Positions 36,910-45,879 of a stretch of 64,000 nucleotides of DNA are shown in pieces; position 1 is the stretch's first letter, and every line of letters starts with the position of its first letter. The notes below the pieces were generated by a model that was given only the letters and a program-made list of their open reading frames with translations, did no database searches and was not told the origin of the DNA. This stretch comes from Acidobacteriota bacterium (GTDB lineage Bacteria > Acidobacteriota > Vicinamibacteria > Vicinamibacterales > SCN-69-37), in contig JADYYY010000009.1 of assembly GCA_020853395.1 (NCBI GenBank), positions 1 through 64,000 on the forward strand, in the 5' to 3' direction. Both the position numbers and the translations under genes were made by a program.

Positions 36910-37488
36910 CTACAGCGTACGTTCCACGAGCTCGCAGATGAGGTGCAGGATTACCTGGTGGGCTTCCTGCACACGCTGCGGGTTCCGATCGGGCACGTTG
37001 ACGTGCACGTCGGCGAGCCTCCCGCTCTCTCCACCGTCCCGACCGGTCAACGCGATCGTGATGAGCGATCGATCCAGGGCCCACCGCAGGCCCTCGTTCA
37101 CGTTGGGCGACGCGCCGCTCGTCGTGAGCGCGATCGCGACGTCGCCAGCGGCGCCGAAGGCTTCGATCTGCCGGGCGAACACTGCCGCGAAACCGAAGTC
37201 GTTCGACACGGCCGACACGATGGCCGGATCCGAGACGAGCGCCAGCGCTGGAAGCGCCCGGCGCTCCACGCCGGCACCGAACCGTCCGACCAGCTCGGCC
37301 GCGAAGTGCTGCGCATCGGCCGCGCTGCCGCCATTGCCGAACACCAGCACCTTCCGCCCCTCCACGAGCGCGGTCCGGACGATCTCCGCCGCGCGCACGA
37401 TGAGCTCGCCGCGCTCCGCGCCGACGCGCTGGTGCAGCGCCGCCACGTCCTCACACGTGCGACGGACGAGCTCGAGGTCAGTCAGCAC
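36910..37488 (-). CDS. gmhA: SIS-domain phosphosugar isomerase (GmhA/DiaA-like) inside the nuo operon
   Basis: A 192-residue sugar isomerase-type protein. Motifs are [20 protein letters not shown] near residue 47, [32 protein letters not shown] and the C-terminal [13 protein letters not shown], all matching sedoheptulose-7-phosphate isomerase GmhA. The product would feed the heptose kinase encoded at 18.2 kb. Start: GTG 37486-37488 gives the GmhA-type length and an 11-bp overlap with nuoC; another GTG at 37528-37530 would add 14 residues. Its place between nuoC and nuoD has no evident link to respiration. DiaA, a replication-control paralogue, is an alternative. Confidence 0.82.
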   Translation of the reverse strand: MLTDLELVRRTCEDVAALHQRVGAERGELIVRAAEIVRTALVEGRKVLVFGNGGSAADAQHFAAELVGRFGAGVERRALPALALVSDPAIVSAVSNDFGFAAVFARQIEAFGAAGDVAIALTTSGASPNVNEGLRWALDRSLITIALTGRDGGESGRLADVHVNVPDRNPQRVQEAHQVILHLICELVERTL

Positions 37489-38086
37489 GCGGAGGCCTGA
37501 CGTTGGTCGCCTGCCGGGTCGCTCGCTCACGGTCCGCGCGCATGTTCTCGGCGAACTCCTCCGCGGTGAGCTGAAGGGGCGACCAGCGCTCCGCGTCCTT
37601 GCGGATCTGCACCGGGTAGTCCTTGCGCAGCGGATGGCCCTCCCAGCCGTCGGGCGTCAGGATCCGGCGAAGATCCGGGTGGCCGTCGAAGGCGATGCCG
37701 AACAGATCGAACACCTCGCGCTCCGGCCAGCCCGCGGCAGGATACACGCTCGTGGCGCTCGCGATCCGCGGATCCTCGGCCGCCACACGCACCTTGACGC
37801 GCAGGCGCCGCGCCGGGGCGGGCTGCCCGGTGGCGTACGCGGCGCCGAGGCACGCCAGCAAGTAGACCACCTCGAAGCGCGGCGTCGCCGGATGATAGTC
37901 GGCAGCGGTCACGTCGGCGAAGAACGCGAACTGCAGCGCCGGATGATCGCGGAGCGTCTGCAGGACGCGCAGCACGTCGTCTCGCTCGACGAGAATGGCC
38001 GGCATCCCGTCCGGGCCCGTCGCATCGGCCAGCGCGCTGCCCGGCAGCGCCCCCTGCAAAACGTGAAGGACGTCGTCGGCTCCCAT
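37478..38086 (-). CDS. nuoC: NADH-quinone oxidoreductase subunit C
   Basis: A 202-residue NuoC (30-kDa) subunit. The family signature is [20 protein letters not shown] followed by [20 protein letters not shown] near residues 118-155. ATG 38084-38086 lies 2 bp after the nuoB stop; the frame is open upstream only as the nuoB shadow. It bridges NuoD and NuoI in the peripheral arm. Confidence 0.94.
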   Translation of the reverse strand: MGADDVLHVLQGALPGSALADATGPDGMPAILVERDDVLRVLQTLRDHPALQFAFFADVTAADYHPATPRFEVVYLLACLGAAYATGQPAPARRLRVKVRVAAEDPRIASATSVYPAAGWPEREVFDLFGIAFDGHPDLRRILTPDGWEGHPLRKDYPVQIRKDAERWSPLQLTAEEFAENMRADRERATRQATNVRPPRAD

Positions 38087-38088
38087 GG

Positions 38089-38553
38089 TCAGGCGCTCAT
38101 CCGCTGCTGGTCGATCTTCCGCTGGAGCTGGACGATGCCGTAGATGAGCGACTCGGGGCGCGGTGGGCACCCGGGCACGAACACGTCGATGGGCACGACC
38201 TGGTCGACGCCCTGGACGATCGCGTAGTTGTCGAACACGCCGCCGCAGCTCGCGCACGCGCCCATCGAGATCACCCACTTGGGTTCGGGCATCTGGTCGT
38301 AGATGCGCCGCAGGACGGGCGCCATCTTGCGCGACAGCCGCCCGGCCACGATCATCAGGTCCGACTGGCGCGGCGACCCCCGGAACACCTCGGCGCCGAA
38401 GCGGGCGATGTCGTAGCGGCCGCAGCTCATGGCCATCATCTCGATGGCGCAGCACGCGAGGCCGAACGTGACCGGCCAGATGGCCGACCGCCGCGCCCAC
38501 TGCACCATCTTCTCGACCGAGGTCGTCAGGACTGGGATTTCGAGTTGAGGCAT
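38089..38553 (-). CDS. nuoB: NADH-quinone oxidoreductase subunit B
   Basis: A 154-residue NuoB (PSST) holding cluster N2, the electron donor to quinone. Cluster ligands are the adjacent Cys pair in [12 protein letters not shown], the Cys of [10 protein letters not shown] and the Cys of [11 protein letters not shown]. It begins 15 bp after nuoA. Length is on the short side but the core is complete. Confidence 0.96.
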   Translation of the reverse strand: MPQLEIPVLTTSVEKMVQWARRSAIWPVTFGLACCAIEMMAMSCGRYDIARFGAEVFRGSPRQSDLMIVAGRLSRKMAPVLRRIYDQMPEPKWVISMGACASCGGVFDNYAIVQGVDQVVPIDVFVPGCPPRPESLIYGIVQLQRKIDQQRMSA

Positions 38554-38568
38554 CGCTTCACCGTTCGG

Positions 38569-38937
38569 CTATCGCGTCCGCTCGCGGCTCCAGTCGAAGG
38601 CGCCCTTCCGCCAGACGTAGACGTAGCCGGTGAGCAGCAGCCCGAAGAACGTCACGATCTGCCAGTAGCCGACCACGCCGAGGTCCCGGAAGGCGATGGC
38701 CCACGGGTAGAGGAAGGCCACCTCGATGTCGAACAGCAGGAAGATCATGGCCACGAGATAGAACTTGACCGACTGGCGCTCGCGCGCGTCGCCGACGGGC
38801 GGCATGCCGCACTCGTACGGCGCGACCTTCTCGGGCGTCGGTTTCTTCGGGCCGATGAACTGCGAGAGCAGCACGTTGCCGGCGGCGAACCCCACGCCGA
38901 AGCCGATCATGATCAGAACAGGCAGGAAGCCTTCCAT
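38569..38937 (-). CDS. nuoA: NADH-quinone oxidoreductase subunit A
   Basis: A 122-residue, three-helix Nuo[21 protein letters not shown], the loop [20 protein letters not shown] with the conserved Cys, and [20 protein letters not shown] with conserved acidic residues. ATG 38935-38937 was chosen as the family start. It is the first gene of the operon, about 93 nt downstream of the predicted transcription start. Confidence 0.95.
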   Translation of the reverse strand: MEGFLPVLIMIGFGVGFAAGNVLLSQFIGPKKPTPEKVAPYECGMPPVGDARERQSVKFYLVAMIFLLFDIEVAFLYPWAIAFRDLGVVGYWQIVTFFGLLLTGYVYVWRKGAFDWSRERTR

Positions 38938-39036
38938 CGCGGCCAGCAGTCTCCCGGGAACGTCGGACTCGAAGGCAAGAGGGCACCGCATCCCGGTGCA
39001 CCACGGCGCGCTTGTTCGCGCACCGAACAATCTCGA

Positions 39037-39065
39037 ATGCTAAGCGAACTGCCCGTGATTCTCAA
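39037..39065 (-). promoter_or_regulatory. sigma70-type promoter of the nuo operon
   Basis: On the minus strand TTGAGA (39060-39065), a 17-bp spacer and TAGCAT (39037-39042) predict initiation near 39030, about 93 nt before nuoA. It also lies in the divergent gap to the GT4 gene at 39096, so the two transcription units share about 160 bp of control region. Confidence 0.6.
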
Positions 39066-39095
39066 GTGCCGGCGAACTCCCTTTACACTGGCACG

Positions 39096-40448
39096 ATGCG
39101 CCTCGCGTGGTTCTCGCCGTGGCCGCCCCAGCCGAGCGGCGTCGCCGGGCGCTCCGCCGCGCTCGTCCCGGCGCTCGCCGGCCGTGGCCACGGCATCGAC
39201 GTGTTCGTCGATGAGCAGCGCGTCGCCGCGGCCCGCCGCGCGTCCGACATGCCGCCTGCGGCCGGCGCCGTCCGCGTCCAGAGCGCCCACGACTTCGTCT
39301 GGCGCAACCTGCGCGACCAGTACGATCTGATCGTCTACCAGATCGGCAACTCGCGCCAGCACGCGTTCGTCTGGCCGTACCTGTTCCGCTGGCCGGGCCT
39401 GACCGTGCTGCACGACGCCCGCCTGCACCATGCGCGCGGGCACGCGTGGCTGTCGCGCCGCCGTTCGGCCGAGTACCGCGCCGAGTTTCGCCTGAGCCAG
39501 CCGGACGCGTCACCCGACGCGGCCGAGCTCGCGGTTCGCGGCTTCGACGGCGCGTACTACTACCTCTGGCCGATGACGCGCGCCGTGGCCCTGGCCTCGC
39601 GGCTCGTCGGCGTGCACACGCGCGGAGGCGCCGATGAGCTCCGGAGTGCCGTCCCCGACCGGCCCGTCGAGTACATCGCGCTGAGCTCCGGACGCCTGCA
39701 GCCGTCGACCGACGCCGAACGTCGCGCGACACGCGCGGCGCTCGGCTACGACGACAGCGCCGTGGTGTACGGCGTCTTCGGCGGCTTGACGCCCGAGAAA
39801 CGTCTCCCTGAGGTGCTGCACGCCTTCCGTTGGACGCACGCCCGCCTTCCGACCACGCGTCTGCTCCTCGCCGGCGAGCCGGCGCCGGGTCTCGACGTGC
39901 CGGCGCTCACGGCCGCGCTCGGTCTCGCCGACGCCGTGACCTGGCATCCGGCGCTCGACGACGACGCCTTCGAGCGCGCGATCGGCGCCGTGGACGTGGC
40001 GATCGGTCTCCGCTGGCCGACGGCCGTGGAAACGTCCGGCCCCTGGCTGCAGGCGCTGGCCGATCGGCGCGCCACCATCACCACGGCGCTGGCGCACCTC
40101 GCGCACGTGCCGGCGTTGGACCCTCGCAGTTGGCAGCCGTGGACGGCCGGCGACCCCGACGCGCCGGTGACGGTGGCGGTCGATCTGCTGGACGAGGATC
40201 ACTCGCTGCGGCTGGCCATGGCGCGGCTCGCCGCCGACCCGGCGCTGCGCGCGGCGCTCGGCGACGCCGGCCGCGCGTACTGGGAGCGCGAGCACTCGAT
40301 GATCCGGATGATCGACGACTACGAGCGGGCGATCGCACGCGCCGCGGCAGCCCCGGTGCCCGACCCCGTGGCGCTGACGCCGCCTCCAGCGGCGGCGACC
40401 CGCGCGCTGCTCGCCGGGCTTGGTGACGTGTCATGCGAATTGTTCTGA
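39096..40448 (+). CDS. glycosyltransferase family 4-type (GT-B)
   Basis: A 450-residue GT-B glycosyltransferase. The N-terminus MRLAWFSPWPPQPSGVAGRS with a Gly-rich loop is typical of GT4 acceptor domains; the donor half shows VVYGVFGGLTPEKRLPEVLH, RLLLAGEPAPG and the late TAVETSGPWLQALA, in the position of the GT4 E-x7-E region. It diverges from nuoA and overlaps thiS by 16 bp. An AT-rich TTTACACT lies 6 nt before the ATG, which suggests a very short leader. The sugar is unknown; context is surface polysaccharide. Confidence 0.8.
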   Translation: MRLAWFSPWPPQPSGVAGRSAALVPALAGRGHGIDVFVDEQRVAAARRASDMPPAAGAVRVQSAHDFVWRNLRDQYDLIVYQIGNSRQHAFVWPYLFRWPGLTVLHDARLHHARGHAWLSRRRSAEYRAEFRLSQPDASPDAAELAVRGFDGAYYYLWPMTRAVALASRLVGVHTRGGADELRSAVPDRPVEYIALSSGRLQPSTDAERRATRAALGYDDSAVVYGVFGGLTPEKRLPEVLHAFRWTHARLPTTRLLLAGEPAPGLDVPALTAALGLADAVTWHPALDDDAFERAIGAVDVAIGLRWPTAVETSGPWLQALADRRATITTALAHLAHVPALDPRSWQPWTAGDPDAPVTVAVDLLDEDHSLRLAMARLAADPALRAALGDAGRAYWEREHSMIRMIDDYERAIARAAAAPVPDPVALTPPPAAATRALLAGLGDVSCELF

Positions 40449-40669
40449 ACGGAGAGCCCAAGGACCTGCCGGGTCCGATGTCGATCGCCGCGTTGCTCGC
40501 GATGCTCGAGATCGACCCGCGCATCGTCGCGGTCGAGTACGACCGCGTCGTAATCAAACGCGCCCGATACGCCGAAACGATGATCCAGGAAGGCGGCGAG
40601 GTGGAGATCGTCGCGTTCGTCGGTGGCGGCGCGGCCTGCAGAACGCGCTGGTCAGGTCTGGTACACTGA
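40433..40669 (+). CDS. thiS: sulfur-carrier protein ThiS with a 12-residue C-terminal extension
   Basis: A ubiquitin-like sulfur carrier for thiazole synthesis. MRIVLNGEPKDLP, SIAALLAMLEI, VAVEYDRVVIKR and GGEVEIVAFVGGG fit ThiS along its length. Normal ThiS ends at the Gly-Gly that is adenylated by ThiF; here 12 codons follow the GGG (AACRTRWSGLVH, 40634-40669 with the stop), so activity as a carrier would need processing. thiG lies two genes downstream. ATG 40433 lies inside the end of the GT gene, so the two are translationally coupled. Confidence 0.9.
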   Translation: MRIVLNGEPKDLPGPMSIAALLAMLEIDPRIVAVEYDRVVIKRARYAETMIQEGGEVEIVAFVGGGAACRTRWSGLVH

Positions 40670-40718
40670 CGCCGCTGAGCGCACGCGCAGGCCTCCCCCT
40701 CCGGCGCCGTCCGGTCCC

Positions 40719-42557
40719 GTGCCTGTGCATCCTGTGTACTCGCCGCTCGTGGTGTTCGCCGTCGTGCTCGCGGCGACGGTCCTCGTCGTGCCGGCCGTGC
40801 GCCGCATGGCGCAGAGCGGCGGCCTGTTCGAGGCACCGGTCGAGGATCGCTGGCATCGCCGGCCGGTACCCAAGCTCGGCGGCGTCGCGATCGCAGCGGT
40901 CTTCCTGCCCGTCGCCTGGTACCTCACAACCTTCGGCTTCCACGACCACCAGGCTCACCTGCGCGCGCTCGTCACGACCGCCGGCGCCCTCTTCCTGGTC
41001 GGCGTCGTCGACGACGTGTGGCCGATGCGGGCGATCACGAAGCTCGCCTGGCAGACGGCGGCCGCCTCGCTGTTCGTCTGGACCACCGGCGCCGCGTCGG
41101 TGACGGGCATCGCGTGGATCGACGTCGCGCTGTCGGTGACCTGGTACGTCGGCATCACGAACGCCTTCAACCTGCTGGACAACATCGACGGGCTCGCGGC
41201 CGGCATCGCCGGCATCGCGGCGACGTTCATGGCGGTGGCGCTCGTGCTGCCGGGCGACGGATCGCTCGTGGCGCTCGCGCTCGTCACGAGCGCGCTCGCG
41301 GGCGGCGCGTTCGGGTTCCTGGTCCACAACTGGCATCCCGCCTCGATCTTCATGGGCGATGCGGGCAGCCATCTGCTCGGCTCGGTCCTCGCCGGTGCGA
41401 CGCTGCTCGCCGCGACACATCTCGGCAACGGCACCAGTCCCGGCGCGGCGATGGCGATCGTGCTGCTCCTCGTGCCGTGCGCCGACACGCTGCTCGTGAC
41501 GCTGACGCGCCAACTGGCGGGCCGCAGCGCGTTCGTCGGTGGACGCGACCATCTCTCCCATCGAATCGTCGCGCTCGGCATGCCGGATTCGAAGGCCGTC
41601 CTGGCGCTCTACGCGTTGGCTGCCGCGGGCGGTGGTGCCGCGATCGGGCTGCAGACGCTGTCGGCCCCGGTCGGCTGGATGCTGGTGGCGGCCTACGGGA
41701 CGCTCGTCGCGGCGGGCGGCGTCTATCTGGCACACGTCGAGACCGCCGCGGGCGGTGCGGCGCCGTTGCCGGGAGAAGTCGCGACGCGCTACCGCACGTA
41801 CGAGCTGCTGTTCGACGCGATCCTCATCGCGGTGGCGTACTACCTCGCGCTCGTCCTCAGATTCCGGGATCCCGACCAACTGCAGGCGTTCCTGGGCTCC
41901 TTCTCCAGCATTCTCCCGCTCGTGCTCGGGCTGCACCTCTCGGCGCTGTGGCTCGTCGGCTGCTATCGCCGGCCGCTCTCCGGCACGGGCAGCGCGGACG
42001 TCCTGACGATCGCCAAGGGCGCGGCGCTCGGGTCGGCCGCGAGCGTGATCGCCGTGCTGTACCTCACGCGCTTCGAAGGCTACTCGCGCCAGGCGTTCGC
42101 GGTGGCGGCGGTGTTGGTCGTTCTGCTGCTCGCCGGCGGGCACGCGTCGCTCAACGCGCTCGACGAGTATCTCCGGCGGCGAAAGCCGGCCGGCCCGCGC
42201 GCGCTGATCTACGGCGCCGGTCCGAGGGGCGCGCTGGCGGCGCGCGAGCTCTCGAGCAACCCGGCACTCGGCCTCGCGCCGCTCGGCTTCATCGACGACG
42301 ACAGCGCGCGCCTCGGCGACCGCCCGGAGGGACTGCGCGTGCTCGGCACGATCGCCGATCTCGACGCACTCCTGGACGCCAATCGCACGGTGACGACGAT
42401 CGTCGTGAGCAGCGACGATTGCCCTCCGGCGCGCTTCGCACAGCTCTGCACGATCGCCGCGCGGCACGACGTGACCGTCCGCCAACTGCGCCTGCGGCTC
42501 GACGAGATCGACACCGGCGGCGCGCGCCGCGCTCGCGGCATCGTGCGCTTCCGGTAG
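40719..42557 (+). CDS. WecA/TagO-type sugar-phosphate transferase fused to a CapD-like nucleotide-binding module
   Basis: A 612-residue fusion. The N-terminal half (to about residue 345) is an undecaprenyl-phosphate N-acetylhexosamine-1-phosphate transferase: GVVDDVWPMR, AFNLLDNIDGLAAGIAGI, SIFMGDAGSHLLGS and the loop GGRDHLSHRIVALG. About four more helices follow (residues 375-490) and then a Rossmann module RALIYGAGPRGALAARELSS with GLAPLGFIDDD, like the N-terminal part of CapD/WbpM/FlaA1-type epimerases; no SDR catalytic domain follows. The start is a GTG (40719; GTGs at 40725 and 40734 are alternatives). It probably starts polysaccharide synthesis on the lipid carrier. Confidence 0.85.
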   Translation: MPVHPVYSPLVVFAVVLAATVLVVPAVRRMAQSGGLFEAPVEDRWHRRPVPKLGGVAIAAVFLPVAWYLTTFGFHDHQAHLRALVTTAGALFLVGVVDDVWPMRAITKLAWQTAAASLFVWTTGAASVTGIAWIDVALSVTWYVGITNAFNLLDNIDGLAAGIAGIAATFMAVALVLPGDGSLVALALVTSALAGGAFGFLVHNWHPASIFMGDAGSHLLGSVLAGATLLAATHLGNGTSPGAAMAIVLLLVPCADTLLVTLTRQLAGRSAFVGGRDHLSHRIVALGMPDSKAVLALYALAAAGGGAAIGLQTLSAPVGWMLVAAYGTLVAAGGVYLAHVETAAGGAAPLPGEVATRYRTYELLFDAILIAVAYYLALVLRFRDPDQLQAFLGSFSSILPLVLGLHLSALWLVGCYRRPLSGTGSADVLTIAKGAALGSAASVIAVLYLTRFEGYSRQAFAVAAVLVVLLLAGGHASLNALDEYLRRRKPAGPRALIYGAGPRGALAARELSSNPALGLAPLGFIDDDSARLGDRPEGLRVLGTIADLDALLDANRTVTTIVVSSDDCPPARFAQLCTIAARHDVTVRQLRLRLDEIDTGGARRARGIVRFR

Positions 42558-42618
42558 CGCGGGCCGGCCGTCGAGGCCCGCGCATGCGCCGCACCCGCAA
42601 TAGCGGTAAGCTGACGGC

Positions 42619-43407
42619 ATGATCGACCCTCTGGTGATTGCCGGCCGGACGTTCGCGTCGCGTCTCGTCGTCGGCACCGGCAAGTACTCGTCGCACGAGA
42701 TCATGAAAGCCGCGCACGACGCGTCCGGCACCGAGATGGTGACCGTGGCGGTGCGCCGCGTCGATCTCGGCGCACGCGGTCCAGCCTCGCTGCTCGACTG
42801 GATCGACACGGAGAAGATCTTCGTGCTGCCGAACACGGCCGGGTGCTATACGGCCGAGGACGCGATTCGCACGGCGCGGCTCGGACGCGAAGCCGGCTTG
42901 TCGCACTGGGTGAAGCTCGAGGTGATCGGCGACGAGCGCACGCTGTTCCCGGACAACGAAGCGCTGCTCGCCGCCACGCGCGTCCTCGTCAAAGAAGGGT
43001 TCGTCGTGCTGCCCTACACCAACGACGATCCGATTGCCTGCCGGAAGCTCGAGGAAGCCGGCGCGGCGGCGGTGATGCCGCTCGGCGCGCCGATCGGCTC
43101 GGGTCTCGGCATCCAGAATCCGAACAACCTGCTCATCATCAAGGAGCAGGCCCGCGTGCCCGTCATCGTCGACGCGGGCGTCGGCACGGCGTCGGATGCG
43201 GCGGTCGCGATGGAGCTCGGCGCCGACGGCGTGCTGATGAACACGGCGATTGCCGGCGCCGCCGATCCGGTCATGATGGCGGCGGCGATGAGGCACGCCG
43301 TCGAGGCGGGCCGGCTCGCGTTCCTCGCCGGACGGATTCCCAGGAAGCGGTATGCGACCGCGAGCAGCCCCACGACCGGGCTCGTGACCTCGGGCCCGGC
43401 GCGCTGA
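42619..43407 (+). CDS. thiG: thiazole synthase ThiG
   Basis: A 262-residue TIM-barrel thiazole synthase that combines DXP, the glycine imine and sulfur from ThiS-thiocarboxylate. The family N-terminus [50 protein letters not shown] and [20 protein letters not shown] are diagnostic. It lies 61 bp after the transferase fusion and 1 bp before the methyltransferase gene. thiF and thiH are not here. Confidence 0.96.
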   Translation: MIDPLVIAGRTFASRLVVGTGKYSSHEIMKAAHDASGTEMVTVAVRRVDLGARGPASLLDWIDTEKIFVLPNTAGCYTAEDAIRTARLGREAGLSHWVKLEVIGDERTLFPDNEALLAATRVLVKEGFVVLPYTNDDPIACRKLEEAGAAAVMPLGAPIGSGLGIQNPNNLLIIKEQARVPVIVDAGVGTASDAAVAMELGADGVLMNTAIAGAADPVMMAAAMRHAVEAGRLAFLAGRIPRKRYATASSPTTGLVTSGPAR

Positions 43408-43408
43408 C

Positions 43409-44857
43409 GTGTCCGAGACGCTCGACGCACGCCTGGCACGTCTCGAACAGGAGCGGCAGGACGCCGACCGCCGCTACAACGACGCGCTGACCGCGCTCGA
43501 TCGCGCGGTACCGCCGGACGTGACGACGCCGGCCGCGCCGACTTCCTACGACGCCTCGAAGCTGCCGGACGTCAATCGAGCGTGGGACATCCTGCCCGGC
43601 GATCCTCCGCCGTCGGACGGCTCGCTCAAAGGACGACTGCGCGGGTTCATCTGGCGCCAGATCGGGCCAACGCTCGTCGCCCAGCGGCACTTCAACGCGG
43701 TGCTCGTCGACCATCTCAATCGAAACGTCGGGGCGCACGAGGAAGCGCGGCGGACGATCGCGGATCTGACCGCCGCGTTCGCACAGCACGCGGCCGCCCA
43801 GCGCCACGCTCACGCGCTCCTCATGCAACTGCTCCAGACCGTCACCGCCTACGTGGACACGAAGGATCGCGCGATCGCCGGGGGCCAGGACGTCCTGAAC
43901 GCCGGGCTGAGCGCGATCGCGGACACCTGGCTCAAGCGCTGGGAGTCGCTCTCGGCTCGCGAGGAGCGGCTGCTGCGTCGTCTCTCGGCCATCGACGATG
44001 TGCGAGAAACCGCGACGTTGGCGCAACAGACGGCGTTGTCGCTCAAGGGCGAGGTCGAGCGGCTGGTCCAGATGGGCGCGACGCGGACAACAGACGATTC
44101 GAAGGCGGAGGAGACGCCGGCGCCCGAACGCGCCGAATCGCCGGCGCTGCCGGCCGTCGATCTCGACGCGTTCAAGTACCTCGCGTTCGAGGACCGTTTT
44201 CGCGGCTCGCCGGAGGCCATCCGCGAGGGCCTCGCGGAGTACCTGCCGTTCTTCCAGGGCGCGAGCGATGTGCTCGACATCGGCTGCGGCCGCGGCGAGT
44301 TCCTCGAGCTGCTGCGCGCGCAGGGCATCACGGCGCGCGGCCTGGATCTGAACCGCGCGATGGTGGAGGCCTCGCGCGCGCGAGGGCTCGACGTCGTGCA
44401 GGCCGACGCGCTCGCGCACGTCGCATCGCTGCCGGACGCGTCGCTCGGCGGCGTCTTCGCCGCCCAGGTCGTGGAGCACCTGCCGCCCGACTACCTGGCG
44501 CGGCTGCTGGAGGCCATCGCCCGAACGCTCCGTCCCGGCGGCATCGTCGTGCTCGAGACGATCAACCCCGCGTGCTGGCTGGCGTTCTTCGAGAGCTACA
44601 TCCGCGACCTGTCGCACGTGCGCCCGATTCATCCCGAAACGCTGCAGTACTTGCTGCGCGTGAGCGGCTTGCACGACGTGAGGCTGCGCTACCGATCGCC
44701 GGTCGCCGACACCCAGCGGCTCCAGGCCGTGCCGCCGCCGCCCGCCGGGACGACGCCGGTGCTGGCCGATCTCGCCGAGACGTTCAACGAGAACATGGCG
44801 CGGCTGAACGCCAGGCTCTTCACGTTTCAGGACTACGCGGCGATCGCGACGCGATAG
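43409..44857 (+). CDS. SAM-dependent methyltransferase with N-terminal coiled coil
   Basis: A 482-residue protein. Residues 1-45 and roughly 100-215 are helical and charged (LARLEQERQDADRRYNDAL; EEARRTIADLTAAFAQHAAA), suggesting coiled coil. A class I methyltransferase domain begins about residue 280: DVLDIGCGRGEFLELLRAQG is motif I, then RGLDLNRAMVEASRARGLDV and FAAQVVEHLPPDYL. The layout resembles methyltransferases of O-antigen clusters that modify or cap polysaccharide. The start is GTG 43409. Its 3' end overlaps the convergent GT2 gene by 38 bp. The substrate is not known. Confidence 0.82.
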   Translation: MSETLDARLARLEQERQDADRRYNDALTALDRAVPPDVTTPAAPTSYDASKLPDVNRAWDILPGDPPPSDGSLKGRLRGFIWRQIGPTLVAQRHFNAVLVDHLNRNVGAHEEARRTIADLTAAFAQHAAAQRHAHALLMQLLQTVTAYVDTKDRAIAGGQDVLNAGLSAIADTWLKRWESLSAREERLLRRLSAIDDVRETATLAQQTALSLKGEVERLVQMGATRTTDDSKAEETPAPERAESPALPAVDLDAFKYLAFEDRFRGSPEAIREGLAEYLPFFQGASDVLDIGCGRGEFLELLRAQGITARGLDLNRAMVEASRARGLDVVQADALAHVASLPDASLGGVFAAQVVEHLPPDYLARLLEAIARTLRPGGIVVLETINPACWLAFFESYIRDLSHVRPIHPETLQYLLRVSGLHDVRLRYRSPVADTQRLQAVPPPPAGTTPVLADLAETFNENMARLNARLFTFQDYAAIATR

Positions 44858-45830
44858 GCTCGCGGTCGAAGTCGAACCGCTTCTCGCGTCGCTTCACCCC
44901 GATCCAGCCGGCGTCCATCACGCGCCAGAGCGACTCGGCGTCGACCACGGCCGCCGCCTGGATGGCCCGTCGATCCGCCCACGCCCTCGGGAGGCCGCGG
45001 ATCGCCGCCGCCTTGCCGCGCAGCCATGGCCGAAGCAGCCCGCGCCGCGCGTACGCGACGCACCCGGCCAGCATGTACAGCCCGTGCGCGAGGGCGGACC
45101 GCAGCAGCACGGGCCGCGGCGAGTTGCGGATCCACGTCCACTCGAGGTTCCGCTGTCCGTAGAACACCGCGTCCGGACTGACGCGGCCGAGCGACGCGCT
45201 GCCGGCGTGCCGGACGATCGCATCCGACGCGTAGACGACGCGCGCGCCGGCGAGCCGTGCCCGGTACGAGAGATCGACGTCCTCGTACACCATGAAGAAG
45301 TGGGCCGCGAAGCCGCCGAGCCGCTCGAACAGCGTCCGTCGCACGAGCAACGCCGCCCCGCACGCGCCGAACACTTCGCCCGACGCGGCGGCCGACGACG
45401 ACGGCCGGCCGTGATTGATCTTGTACGCGCCGCCGGCGCGCAGGTAGCCGTCGCCGGCGGAGTCGATCGTCTCGTCGTCCATGAACAGCACGCGAGACGT
45501 CACGAGGCCCACGCCGGGATCGGCCTCGGCCGGCGCGGTCAGCGCCGCGAGCCATCCGGGCGCGACCACGGTGTCGTTGTTGAGGAAGACCAGGTACTCG
45601 GCGGTTGCGCCCGCCGCGCCCTCGTTGTTGCCCTGGGCGAAGCCGACGTTCCGGCCGAGCGCGAGCACGCGCACCCAGGGGAAGCGCTCGCGCACGAGCG
45701 CAATGGAGTCGTCGGTCGAACCGTTGTCGACGAGCACGACCTCGACGGCGTCGGAACGTTCGCCGGCCAGCGCTCCGAGACAGCCGTCCAGCCATCGGCG
45801 GCCGTTCCAGTTGAGCACGACGATCCGCAT
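44820..45830 (-). CDS. glycosyltransferase family 2 (rhamnosyltransferase-like)
   Basis: A 336-residue GT-A enzyme. The start MRIVVLNWNGRRWLDGCLGA, nucleotide-binding VEVVLVDNGSTDDSIALVRE, the DxD-like LVFLNNDTVVAPGWL and FFMVYEDVDLSYRARLAG are typical of GT2 proteins such as RfbN/WbbL. A C-terminal hydrophobic stretch may touch the membrane. ATG 45828-45830 was chosen as the family N-terminus. It is convergent with the methyltransferase gene and divergent from smpB with a 49-bp gap. Confidence 0.88.
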   Translation of the reverse strand: MRIVVLNWNGRRWLDGCLGALAGERSDAVEVVLVDNGSTDDSIALVRERFPWVRVLALGRNVGFAQGNNEGAAGATAEYLVFLNNDTVVAPGWLAALTAPAEADPGVGLVTSRVLFMDDETIDSAGDGYLRAGGAYKINHGRPSSSAAASGEVFGACGAALLVRRTLFERLGGFAAHFFMVYEDVDLSYRARLAGARVVYASDAIVRHAGSASLGRVSPDAVFYGQRNLEWTWIRNSPRPVLLRSALAHGLYMLAGCVAYARRGLLRPWLRGKAAAIRGLPRAWADRRAIQAAAVVDAESLWRVMDAGWIGVKRREKRFDFDREPIASRSPRSPET

Positions 45831-45879
45831 CCCCACGATGCCATAATAGCGACGCCGCGACGTCTCCCCGCGGATCGGA

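Noticed and set aside
40670-42618. TPP riboswitch upstream of thiS or thiG
   Set aside because: No THI-box sequence (CTGAGA ... ) or matching helices seen before either gene; both are read within a polysaccharide operon.
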